Shown piece after piece: positions 25,656 to 33,750 of a stretch of 54,328 bases of DNA. The first letter of the stretch is position 1. Every line of letters starts with the position of its first letter. The notes beneath the pieces were generated by a model that was not told the DNA's origin, made no database searches, and saw only the letters and a list, made by a program, of their open reading frames with translations. Source of the stretch: Clostridia bacterium (lineage in GTDB: Bacteria; Bacillota_A; Clostridia; Christensenellales; Aristaeellaceae); the NCBI GenBank assembly GCA_017432405.1, contig JAFRJF010000056.1, forward strand, positions 1 to 54,328, read 5' to 3'. Position numbers and translations under genes: made by a program.

Positions 25656-26861
25656 TCATATCCCGGGGGTGGGGTACGCGCCGCCCCAGACGATTTTCCG
25701 GTAATTCTCCGGGTCGGTGTCGCCCTCGGTGGAGAACAGCAGCACGCGGCTGTCCCCGTCCAGTCCCAGGGCCTCCTTCAATGCGCCGTAGGCGGGATCG
25801 GTCATCAGCGCGTCGATCACACCCATGCCTACCGCGCCGGATTCGCCGCTGACCACGGCGGGGTCGCCCTTCAGCGGCGCGGCCAGCATCCGCATGCCCC
25901 TGGCGCTGACCCAGTCCGGGCAGGCCAGGAAGGCGTCGGCGTGGTTGCGCAGTATGTCCCAGCTGAGTATGTTCGGCTCGCCGCAGGCCAGTCCGGCCAT
26001 GATGGTGGGCATGTCGCCGCCCACGGTGGCGGGGCTGCCGTCCCGCTGGCAGGCGCCCTTGTACAGGCAAGCCGCCGATTCAGCCTCGATGACGACGAAC
26101 TTCGGCGGGTTTTCCGGGAACAGGTTGACGAAGTAGCCCACCACCGCCGAGGCCATGCAGCCCACGCCCGCCTGCACGAATACGTGGGTGGGCCTGTCGG
26201 CCAGCTGCCCGGCGGCCTCCTGGGCCATGCAGCCGTAGCCCTGCATGATCCAGGACGGGATCAGCTCGTAGCCCTCCCAGGCGGTGTCCTGCATCACCAC
26301 GCCGTGCTCGGTCTTCGCGGCCTCCGCCGCCGCCAGGCGCACGCAGTCGTCGTAGTTCATGTCCTCGATGGTGACCCTCGCGCCCTCCCGGGCGATGTTG
26401 TCATAGCGCACCCTGGCGCTGCCCCTGGGCATGTGCACCACGGCCTTCTGGCCCAGCTGGCGCGCCGCCCAGGCCACGCCACGGCCGTGGTTGCCGTCGG
26501 TGGCGGTGAAGAAGGTGGCCTGGCCGAAGTCCTGTCGCAGCTGTTCGCTGGTCAGGTAGTCGTAGGTCATCTGCTCGATGCCCTGGTTCGTCGCCTCGGC
26601 GATGGTCTTCGCCATGGCGAAGGCCCCGCCCAGCACCTTGAAGGCGTTCAGGCCGAAGCGGTGGCTCTCGTCCTTGACGAACAGCCCGCCCAGCCCCAGG
26701 CGGTCCGCCATGCCCTCCAGCCGGGCCAGCGGCGTGACGGCATACTGGGGAAAGCTTTTGAAAAAGGCCCGGACCTGATCCACATTGGCCGCCGACATCA
26801 GGGGCAGATAGCGGTCGTTGCTCTTCGGCATGGCGTTCAGGGTCCATTTGATGCGATCCAT
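25656..26861 (-). CDS. dpaL: Diaminopropionate ammonia-lyase
   Basis: A 401-residue fold-type II PLP enzyme (YgeX/DpaL). The PLP lysine is in RFGLNAFKVLGG, TDGNHGRGVAWAA holds the phosphate/substrate loop, and VQAGVGCMA is the PLP-phosphate glycine loop. It splits 2,3-diaminopropionate into pyruvate and two ammonia, and in the bacterial uric-acid cluster it is a key late step that delivers pyruvate. It starts 10 bases after ygfK ends, in the same operon. Confidence 0.95.
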   Translation of the reverse strand: MDRIKWTLNAMPKSNDRYLPLMSAANVDQVRAFFKSFPQYAVTPLARLEGMADRLGLGGLFVKDESHRFGLNAFKVLGGAFAMAKTIAEATNQGIEQMTYDYLTSEQLRQDFGQATFFTATDGNHGRGVAWAARQLGQKAVVHMPRGSARVRYDNIAREGARVTIEDMNYDDCVRLAAAEAAKTEHGVVMQDTAWEGYELIPSWIMQGYGCMAQEAAGQLADRPTHVFVQAGVGCMASAVVGYFVNLFPENPPKFVVIEAESAACLYKGACQRDGSPATVGGDMPTIMAGLACGEPNILSWDILRNHADAFLACPDWVSARGMRMLAAPLKGDPAVVSGESGAVGMGVIDALMTDPAYGALKEALGLDGDSRVLLFSTEGDTDPENYRKIVWGGAYPTPGI

Positions 26862-26871
26862 AGTAACCTCC

Positions 26872-28554
26872 TTATCTGTACAGCAGCCAGGGATAGTTGT
26901 CCCGCACGGCGACCATCACCCGGCCGATTTCCGGAGGCACGCCCGCGTCTTCCGGGTCCACCTCGCGGCAGGCGCCTTCCCAGCGCAGCAGGAAGCGCCC
27001 GGATTCGCTCAGGCAGGCAAAGCCGGCGTTTTGGCTGTCCTCCAGCGCCGCCCTGTCCGTAAAGACGGTCAGCTTCTGGGCATAGGGCACGGTCTTATCC
27101 GCGCAGAAGGAGGCGCAGTTGCCGCATTCGTTGCAGGGCCCGTCCAGGTGCAGCATCTGCCGCTTGCCGTCTACGGTGACGATCACATTGGCCCGGTTGG
27201 GGCACACCGAGGCGCAGATGCCGCAGACCGTGCGGCAGTCCGCCTTTTCATCGGGCGTGGACAGCTCCATGGCCCGGTGCCGGGAGGGGATGCGCTTCGC
27301 CGGCGCGCACAGGGTATCGGCCAGCTCGCTCAGAAGCGCGGCGTCCGGCATGATCCCGGCGTGCTTCGCGCCCTCCAGCGCCGTCGCCATCGCGTATAGC
27401 TTTTCATAGCCGCCCGGCTTCAGCAGTTCGGTGCAGACGGTGATGGGGAACAGCCCGGCTTTGGCCAGCAGCGCGATGTTCTTCGCGTCCGCGCCGCCGC
27501 AGTAGGACATGGGCAGCGCATCGCCGAAATCCTTCCGCAGCATCGCCGCGACCCGAAGGCTCAGCGGCAGCAGCGCCCGCCCGCTCATATAGATGTTACC
27601 GTCGGGCAGCTCGTTTCGAACCGCCTTGACGGCGAAGGTGTTGGTCAGCTTGACGCCGAAGAACAGCCCCAGCGCCGCGGCCCTTTCCCGGAGGCGGCGC
27701 AGCATCGGCACGGCGTCTGAGTATTGCAGGTCGTTGTCGAAGGACGCCCGCTCGAAGCGCAGGTAATCGAAGCCCAGCGCGTCCAGCACCTCCTGCACCT
27801 GGTCATAGCCCACCAGCGTGGGATTGCACTTGAGAAGCAGGTGCAGCCCCTTGTTTTCCAGCAGGTGCAGCGCGATCCGCTCGGTGTCCCCGGCGGGGCA
27901 GCCGTGCATGGTGGAGACGGTCACGTTGTTGCAGGGATTGGGGGAGATGGCGGCGAGGTCGTCGGAGGTGAAGCTTTTAAAGTCGCCCAGCCGGCGCTCC
28001 AGTACGGCGAGGCAGTGCCGGAAAATTTCCGTGTTGGAGGCGTCCGTCATGTCGTCCAGGAAGCCGTCGATCTTCGGGCCCTGTATGCCCGCCAGGTCGT
28101 AGCCCACGCTCATGCAGAACGCAAAGCCGTCCGCCCGGCCCAGCCCCAGCTCCTTTGCCAGCACGTGCAGCAGCACCCAGGCCTTGATGTACTCGTCCCG
28201 GGCCTGGGCCACCGTCAGCTCGGTGGACCATTCGCAGTTGTAGCCCTCGTCCTCGGCCAGTATGCAGGGCTTGGAGACGCGCAGGTCCTCACCGTCGATG
28301 ACCTGCACCGTCTTCAGCTCGAATACCCTGGCCCCGCACAGGTAGGCGGCGACGATGTTCTGGGCCAGCTGGGTGTGGGGCCCGGCAGCGGGACCGACGG
28401 CGCTTTCGATGCTGCGGCCCATGAAGGGCTGTCCCGCGCCCTCCGGGGCGTGCCAGAACTTCCTTACGCCGAAGATGCTGCCCTCGGTCCGGTATTCCCC
28501 GAGGATCCAGTCTAGAAGGGCCTCAAAGGGAATGGGATGCATCCTGTCGCTCAT
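26872..28554 (-). CDS. ygfK: YgfK, short form lacking the central flavin/NAD(P)H module
   Basis: A 560-residue relative of the putative selenate reductase subunit YgfK, which in E. coli is about 1030 residues. The N-terminal dihydropyrimidine-dehydrogenase-like barrel (about 1-420) is complete, with VGPAAGPHTQLAQNIV, STMHGCP and MSGRALLPLS. The C-terminal ferredoxin is also present, with CRTVCGICASVCPNRANV and CNECGNCASFC. The intervening GltD-like FAD/NAD(P)H domain, normally about 450 residues, is missing, and the two ends join in frame without a stop. In urate pathways YgfK is a candidate reductase of a purine intermediate. This version would need an outside electron donor. It lies between ssnA and ygeX in the operon. 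Confidence 0.88.
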   Translation of the reverse strand: MSDRMHPIPFEALLDWILGEYRTEGSIFGVRKFWHAPEGAGQPFMGRSIESAVGPAAGPHTQLAQNIVAAYLCGARVFELKTVQVIDGEDLRVSKPCILAEDEGYNCEWSTELTVAQARDEYIKAWVLLHVLAKELGLGRADGFAFCMSVGYDLAGIQGPKIDGFLDDMTDASNTEIFRHCLAVLERRLGDFKSFTSDDLAAISPNPCNNVTVSTMHGCPAGDTERIALHLLENKGLHLLLKCNPTLVGYDQVQEVLDALGFDYLRFERASFDNDLQYSDAVPMLRRLRERAAALGLFFGVKLTNTFAVKAVRNELPDGNIYMSGRALLPLSLRVAAMLRKDFGDALPMSYCGGADAKNIALLAKAGLFPITVCTELLKPGGYEKLYAMATALEGAKHAGIMPDAALLSELADTLCAPAKRIPSRHRAMELSTPDEKADCRTVCGICASVCPNRANVIVTVDGKRQMLHLDGPCNECGNCASFCADKTVPYAQKLTVFTDRAALEDSQNAGFACLSESGRFLLRWEGACREVDPEDAGVPPEIGRVMVAVRDNYPWLLYR

Positions 28555-28572
28555 GGTGGCCTCCTTTTGAAT

Positions 28573-29901
28573 TTATTGCAGCGCGCCCCACAGCTTCCGG
28601 CTCTGCTCCAGCGTCCAGGCGTTGATCCGCTCCTCGTCGATGTCCACGAAGGCCCGGTCCCGGTAGAGCACCCGGCCGTTGATGACCGTGGTGCGGCAGC
28701 TGCGGCCCATCATGCCGAAGAGGATGTGGCCGTCGGCATTTGCCTCAGAGAAGGGAGTGAAGGCTGGGTAGTCCATAACGATCACGTCCGCCGCCGCGCC
28801 GCGCTTCAGTACGCCCAGGGGCTCGCGGAAGTACTTTGCGGCGATCTGCCGGTTGTTGTCGAACAGCATGGCCATCGCCTCGCTGAAGCCCACGTTGGGC
28901 AGGACGGCGTTGTGCCGCTGGATCAGCAGGAACACCTTCAGGCTCTCCAGCATGTCGTGGGTATAGGCGTCGGTGCCCAGGCCCACGGTGATGCCCTTTG
29001 CCAGCATTTGCAGTACCGGCGCGCAGCCCACGGCGTTGCCCATGTTGGATTCGGGGTTGTTGACCACCATCGTGCCGGTCTGGCGGATGATGTCCATCTC
29101 GGCGGGGCTGACGTGGATGCAGTGGCCCAGCAGCGTCTTTTCACCCAGAATGCCGTTGTACAGCAGTCGGTTCACCGGGCGGCAGCCGTAGTTGCGCAGG
29201 CTGTCGTACACGTCGTTCATGCCCTCGGCCACGTGAATGTGGAAGCCGGTCATGCCGTCGTTGGCCTTCACCATCTTCTCGAAGGTCTCATCGGAGATGG
29301 TGAACAGCGCGTGCCCGCCGAACATGGCCCGGATCATGTCGTCGTCCTCCGATCTGGCCCAGCGGGCGAATTCGGCGTTTTCCCGGATGCTCTGCTCGCA
29401 CTTTTCCTCCCCGTCCCGCTCCGACACCTCGTAGCACAGACAGGCGCGCATGCCCAGCGCCTTCGCCACGTCCTTTATGGCGAACAGGCTGCCGGGGATC
29501 TCGCAGAAGGAGGCGTGGTGGTCGAAGATCGTCGTGACGCCGTTTCGTATGCACTCCAGTATCGTGGCACAGGCGCTGGCCCGGGTCATGTCCAGGGTCA
29601 GGTGGCGGTCGATGTTCCACCAGGTGCCCTCCAGCACCTCCAGGAAGCTGGTGGGGTTGTTCCCCCGGATGGACAGCCCCCGGGCGAGCCCGGAGTAGAT
29701 GTGGGTGTGGGCGTTGATCAGCCCCGGCATGATCACCCCGCCGTGGGCGTCGATTCGCTCGGCGTCGGGGTAGCGCGCCGTTAAGGCCGTCTTTTCGCCC
29801 ACGTCCAGTATGCGCTCACCTTCAACGGCTATCGCCCCGTCGGGGATATAGGGGTTGTCCGTATCGCGGGTCAAAACATGCCCGTTGTAAATCATCAGCA
29901 T
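28573..29901 (-). CDS. ssnA: Putative aminohydrolase SsnA
   Basis: A 442-residue amidohydrolase of the SsnA group. LINAHTHIYSGLARG gives the first metal ligands, GFHIHVAEG and LGHCIHVSP the next, and GLGTDAYTHD the final aspartate. It resembles guanine or chlorohydrolase-type deaminases and is a constant member of selenium-linked purine clusters; the substrate is not established. AGGAG lies seven bases before the ATG. Its upstream flank is a 44-bp palindrome (29928-29971) that separates it from xdhC. Confidence 0.92.
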   Translation of the reverse strand: MLMIYNGHVLTRDTDNPYIPDGAIAVEGERILDVGEKTALTARYPDAERIDAHGGVIMPGLINAHTHIYSGLARGLSIRGNNPTSFLEVLEGTWWNIDRHLTLDMTRASACATILECIRNGVTTIFDHHASFCEIPGSLFAIKDVAKALGMRACLCYEVSERDGEEKCEQSIRENAEFARWARSEDDDMIRAMFGGHALFTISDETFEKMVKANDGMTGFHIHVAEGMNDVYDSLRNYGCRPVNRLLYNGILGEKTLLGHCIHVSPAEMDIIRQTGTMVVNNPESNMGNAVGCAPVLQMLAKGITVGLGTDAYTHDMLESLKVFLLIQRHNAVLPNVGFSEAMAMLFDNNRQIAAKYFREPLGVLKRGAAADVIVMDYPAFTPFSEANADGHILFGMMGRSCRTTVINGRVLYRDRAFVDIDEERINAWTLEQSRKLWGALQ

Positions 29902-29927
29902 ACATATACTCCTGTTTGTTGGAGAGG

Positions 29928-29971
29928 TAAATTCTGATTTATCGAGCTGATACTCGATAAATCAGAATTTA
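29928..29971. repeat. 19-bp perfect palindrome, CTGATTTATCGAG family, overlapping the xdhC stop
   Basis: taaattctgatttatcgag (29928-29946) and its exact complement (29953-29971) with a 6-base loop. The right arm includes the last codons and TGA stop of xdhC. The same core is found at 9689-10006 and 45214-45252. There is no T-tract, so it is more likely a repeat/RNA-processing hairpin than a terminator. Confidence 0.85.
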
Positions 29972-30480
29972 TCCGCCTGAACGGTGGCCTTCGCTTTCGC
30001 TTCCAGCCGCTTCAGCATCGTCTTCTTCACGGCCCGGAAGATGTTCTCATACCCGGTGCAGCGGCACAGGTGGCCGGACATACGGACGCGGATCTCCTCG
30101 TCGGACAGCGCCCGGCCCTCGTTCAGGATCTCCACCGCGCTCATGATGGCGCCCGGCGTGCAGAAGCCGCACTGGACCGCCGTTTCGTCGATGAAGGCCT
30201 GCTGGATGTCGGACAGCTCGCCGTTGGGCCCCTCCAGGCCCTCCAGCGTCAGTATGTCCTTGCCGTCGGCCCAGACCGCCAGGTAGATGCAGGAATTGAA
30301 GCACTCCCCGTCGATGATGACGTTGCAGGCACCGCACTCGCCCACCTCGCAGCCCTTCTTGACGCTGGTCAGGCGGAAGTCGTTTCGCAGCAGGTCGGTC
30401 AGCGAGGCCCGCACGTCCACCATGGCCTCCCGCTCCCGCCCGTTGATCGTGCAGTGGATCAGCTTATATTGCTTAGCCAT
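29962..30480 (-). CDS. xdhC: Xanthine dehydrogenase iron-sulfur subunit XdhC
   Basis: A 172-residue [2Fe-2S] electron-transfer subunit. The plant-type cluster is C44, C49, C52, C64 (CEVGECGAC), and the second is C104, C107, C139, C141 (CGFCTPG, LCRCTGY). It passes electrons from the Mo site of XdhA to FAD in XdhB. Start chosen at the second ATG, with GGGAGGT seven bases upstream. The start overlaps the xdhB stop by eight bases. Its last residues, ADKF, are encoded by a palindromic repeat, so the native C-terminus may have been changed slightly by that insertion. Confidence 0.95.
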   Translation of the reverse strand: MAKQYKLIHCTINGREREAMVDVRASLTDLLRNDFRLTSVKKGCEVGECGACNVIIDGECFNSCIYLAVWADGKDILTLEGLEGPNGELSDIQQAFIDETAVQCGFCTPGAIMSAVEILNEGRALSDEEIRVRMSGHLCRCTGYENIFRAVKKTMLKRLEAKAKATVQADKF

Positions 30481-31360
30481 CGATCGCACCTCCCGCCAGT
30501 TCGATGGATTTCACCAGGGCCCGCTTTGCCATCTCCACCGCGATGTGCTCGCGGAAGACCTTGCTGCCCCGCCAGCTGTCCCGGGGATGGATGTCGGAAA
30601 GCACTGCCCGGGCGAAGGCGTCCACGGTCTCCCGGCTCACCGGTCGGCCCTTCGCGGCGGCCTCCGCCGTGGGGGCGCGCATGGGCACCGGCCCCGCCAC
30701 GCCGTAGGCGATGCGGGCGTCTGTGATCGTCCGCCTGTCCTCCGACAGTCGCGCGTTCACCGAGCAGCCCAGGTTGGCGATGTCCAGGGCCTCCCTCATG
30801 GCGTACTTGATGTAGTGGCCCTGATAGCCCTCCCAGGCCTGCCTGGGAATGAGGATGGCGGTCTGCAGCTCGGCGGGCCGCAGGTCCACCACGCCCGCCC
30901 GGATGTAGAAATCCCGTATGGGCAGCCGGCGCACGCCCTCCGGCCCGGTCAGCTCCACGATGGCGTCCCAGGCAAACAGCGTCGAGGCAGAGTCGGCGCT
31001 GGTCACGCCGTTGCAGGTGTTGCCGCCGATGGTGCCGATGTTGCGGATCTGCGGCCCGCCCACCTGGCTCACCGCTTCGCCCAGCACGGCGATGTTTTCA
31101 CAAATGATGGGGGACTTTGCGATGTGGGAAAAGCTGGTCAGCGATCCGATGCGTATCGCCCCCTCTTCGTCATAGCGCACGCCCCGCAGCGCGTCGATGC
31201 CGTAGATGCTCACCAGATCGACGCCGGCGCGGCGTCCCTCCCGGATCTGCACCAGCACGTCGCTGCCCCCGGCGATGATCTGGGCCTGGGGATGCTGCTG
31301 GAGCAGCGCAATGGCCTCCTCTACGCTGCCGGCCTCGTACAGCGCCTTGATGTCATACAT
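30473..31360 (-). CDS. xdhB: Xanthine dehydrogenase FAD-binding subunit XdhB
   Basis: A 295-residue FAD subunit of the CoxM/XdhB family. It has AGGSDVLVQIREG (FAD pyrophosphate loop) near the N-terminus, GGPQIRNIGTIGGNTCNG and TSADSASTLFAW in the centre, and the C-terminal SWRGSKVFREHIA motif, all matching E. coli XdhB closely. It accepts electrons from XdhC and reduces NAD or a similar acceptor. Start chosen at the ATG with AAGGAGG nine bases upstream; it overlaps the xdhA stop by eight bases. Confidence 0.95.
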   Translation of the reverse strand: MYDIKALYEAGSVEEAIALLQQHPQAQIIAGGSDVLVQIREGRRAGVDLVSIYGIDALRGVRYDEEGAIRIGSLTSFSHIAKSPIICENIAVLGEAVSQVGGPQIRNIGTIGGNTCNGVTSADSASTLFAWDAIVELTGPEGVRRLPIRDFYIRAGVVDLRPAELQTAILIPRQAWEGYQGHYIKYAMREALDIANLGCSVNARLSEDRRTITDARIAYGVAGPVPMRAPTAEAAAKGRPVSRETVDAFARAVLSDIHPRDSWRGSKVFREHIAVEMAKRALVKSIELAGGAIDG

Positions 31361-33668
31361 TCTGCGACGCCTCCTTCCCATCGTGAATCATTCCGGCCTC
31401 GGTGAAGGCCCGGAACAGGTTGTGGGGGTTGGCCGGCGCATCCTTCAGCGCGACGCCGGTCGCGTGGAAGATGGCGTTGCGGATGGCCGGGGCCACCGAG
31501 CACACCGGCGGCTCGCCCAGGCCCTTGGTGCCGAAGGCGCTGGTGGGCTCCGGGTTCTCCACGAATTCCGCCGTCAGCCGGGGATGGTCCAGCATCGTGG
31601 GCAGCTTGTAGTCCAGCAGGTTGTTGTTCAGGGGTCGGCCCGTCTTTTCATCGTAAATCAGCCTTTCACTCAGGCCGAAGCCGATGCCCATGCTCATGCC
31701 GCCGTGCACCTGGGCCTCCGCCAGGGCAGGGTTGATCAGTGTGCCGGCGTCGTGGCAGTTCACCACGTTCAGAAGCCGCGCCTTGCACATGGGAATATCC
31801 ACCTCCACCTCGGCGAGGGTGCAGCCGAAGGAGTAGGCGTTGGACTTGACCTGGTAGGTGCTCTCGGCGGTGATGTGCCGGCTGTCGGTGAGGCTGTAGA
31901 GCGCCTCGGTCGCCAGCTCGGAAAGGCTCAGCAGCGCCCGCCCGTCCGTGGTGCGCACGATGTTGCCGTCCACGATGTTCAGGTTGAAAACCGGCATGCG
32001 GGTCAGCTCGTGGGCGTAGTCCAGTATCCGCTGCTTCAACAGAAGCCCCGTCTGCCGTATGGAAAAGCCCGCCACGTAGGTCTGCCGGGAGGCGTAGGCG
32101 CTGGTGCCATAGGGGGTCACGTCCGTGTCCTGGCAGGAGACAACGTGTACCTTGTCGATGGGAACGCCCACCACGTCCGCCGCCATCTGGGCGAAGGCGG
32201 TGTCCGCGCCCTGGCCGATCTCCGTCTCCGCCACCTGCAGCTGGAAGGAGCCGTCCTGGTTCAATACCATCCGACAGGAGGTGGTCTCCAGCGATATGGG
32301 CCAGACCGCCGTGTTGTACCAGAACACGGCCATGCCGAGGCCCCGGCGCACGTCCCCGGTCTGATTTTGGTATTCCCTGAGCTTCCTGTCGTAGTCGATG
32401 GCCTTCATGGCCCTGTCCAGGCACTGGTTGAAGGAATCGGCATACAGCTCGTTCTTCGAGAAGTTGTCCACGTAGCCCACGGGCATCAGGTTCCTGCGCC
32501 TGAATTCCAGTGGGTCCGCCCCGATGGCGGTGCACACGTCTTCGGTGTGGCATTCCACGGCCCACATGGCCTGGGGCATGCCGTAGCCCCGCATGGCCCC
32601 GGCCACCGACTTGTTGGTGAACACGGTGTAGGCGTCCACCTCTACGTTGTCGCAGGGGTACAGCTGGGGGAAGGCCCCCGCGCCCTTGGCGCAGATGCTG
32701 TGGCCATGGGAGGCATAGGCCCCCTGGTCAGAGAAGGCCTCCAGCTTCCGGGCGGCATAGGTGCCGTCCGGGCGCACCCAGGAGACGATGTGGCTGCGGA
32801 TGGAGTGGCGCGTGCGGCTGCAGACGAAGGTCTCCTCCCTCGGCACGTCCAGCTTGACCAGGTGCCCGCCCACCTGGAGGCTCAGCCAGGCGCACAGCGG
32901 CTCGTAGAGGGCATCCTGCTTGTTGCCGAAGCCGCCGCCGATGTAGGGCTTGATCACCCGAACCCGGCCCCAGTCGATGCCCAGGGCCTGGCCCACGATC
33001 CGCCGCACGACGTGGGGGATCTGGGTGGAGGAGACCACCTTGATACGGTCTCCCTCCGACTCGGCGAAGCAGATGAAGTTTTCGATGTGGCAGTGCTGTA
33101 CCACGGGGGTCTCGTACCAGCCCTCCACCTTTGTGAGGCCCGGCTCCTGTATGGCCCTTTCGTAATCGCCGATGCGGATCCGGGTGTGCTTGAGGATGTT
33201 GTTGGGGTAAGCCTCGTGCAGCTGGGGCGCGCCGTCCGCCATGGCCTTCTGCACGTCCAGCACGAAGGGGTATTCCTCGTATTCCACCCGGATCAGCTTC
33301 AGGGCCCGGGCGGCGGCCACCTCGTCCTCCGCCACCACGGCGGCGATGTCGTCCCCCCAGAAGCGTACCCGGTCCGTCAGGATCAGCCGGTCGGCCACGT
33401 CCTGGTGGGCGGGGTCGGTGGACCAGGGATGGCCCGCGGTGGGGAAGAAGTGCTTTTCCGCCAGGTCGAAGCAGGTCAGTATCTTCACCACGCCGGGGAC
33501 CCTTTCAGCCTCGGCCTTGTCGATGGACAGGACCCTGCCGTTGGCGACGGTCGAGTGGAGCACCCGGGCGACATAGGCGCCCCTGTCGCACAGGTCGTCG
33601 GTATATTTGGTGCGCCCGGTCACCTTGTCATGGGCGTCCACGCGCTTGACGCTCTGTCCCGCATACAC
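31353..33668 (-). CDS. xdhA: Xanthine dehydrogenase molybdenum-binding subunit XdhA
   Basis: A 771-residue molybdopterin subunit of the xanthine-dehydrogenase family. It has VDAHDKVTGRTKYTDD at the N-terminus, IGGGFGNKQDALYEP, AGAMRGYGMPQAMWAVE, and ETEIGQGADTAFAQMAADV near the cofactor. With XdhB and XdhC it makes a three-subunit purine hydroxylase, distinct from the single-chain Se-enzyme in the same operon. The start codon is GTG with AGGAGG eight bases upstream; the nearby ATG is out of frame. Se-dependence of this enzyme cannot be read from sequence. Confidence 0.95.
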   Translation of the reverse strand: MYAGQSVKRVDAHDKVTGRTKYTDDLCDRGAYVARVLHSTVANGRVLSIDKAEAERVPGVVKILTCFDLAEKHFFPTAGHPWSTDPAHQDVADRLILTDRVRFWGDDIAAVVAEDEVAAARALKLIRVEYEEYPFVLDVQKAMADGAPQLHEAYPNNILKHTRIRIGDYERAIQEPGLTKVEGWYETPVVQHCHIENFICFAESEGDRIKVVSSTQIPHVVRRIVGQALGIDWGRVRVIKPYIGGGFGNKQDALYEPLCAWLSLQVGGHLVKLDVPREETFVCSRTRHSIRSHIVSWVRPDGTYAARKLEAFSDQGAYASHGHSICAKGAGAFPQLYPCDNVEVDAYTVFTNKSVAGAMRGYGMPQAMWAVECHTEDVCTAIGADPLEFRRRNLMPVGYVDNFSKNELYADSFNQCLDRAMKAIDYDRKLREYQNQTGDVRRGLGMAVFWYNTAVWPISLETTSCRMVLNQDGSFQLQVAETEIGQGADTAFAQMAADVVGVPIDKVHVVSCQDTDVTPYGTSAYASRQTYVAGFSIRQTGLLLKQRILDYAHELTRMPVFNLNIVDGNIVRTTDGRALLSLSELATEALYSLTDSRHITAESTYQVKSNAYSFGCTLAEVEVDIPMCKARLLNVVNCHDAGTLINPALAEAQVHGGMSMGIGFGLSERLIYDEKTGRPLNNNLLDYKLPTMLDHPRLTAEFVENPEPTSAFGTKGLGEPPVCSVAPAIRNAIFHATGVALKDAPANPHNLFRAFTEAGMIHDGKEASQNV

Positions 33669-33750
33669 GGGCCATCCCTCCTTTCAATACCGCATTGGCA
33701 TGACGCCGCCGCTACACTTTTTGCGTCATGGATCGAAATGTCGCCTCCGA

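Noticed and set aside
26872..28554. Frameshifted or broken ygfK
   Set aside because: The domain junction is in frame, both ends keep all expected motifs, and the gene has normal spacing to its neighbours, so a natural short form is more likely than decay.
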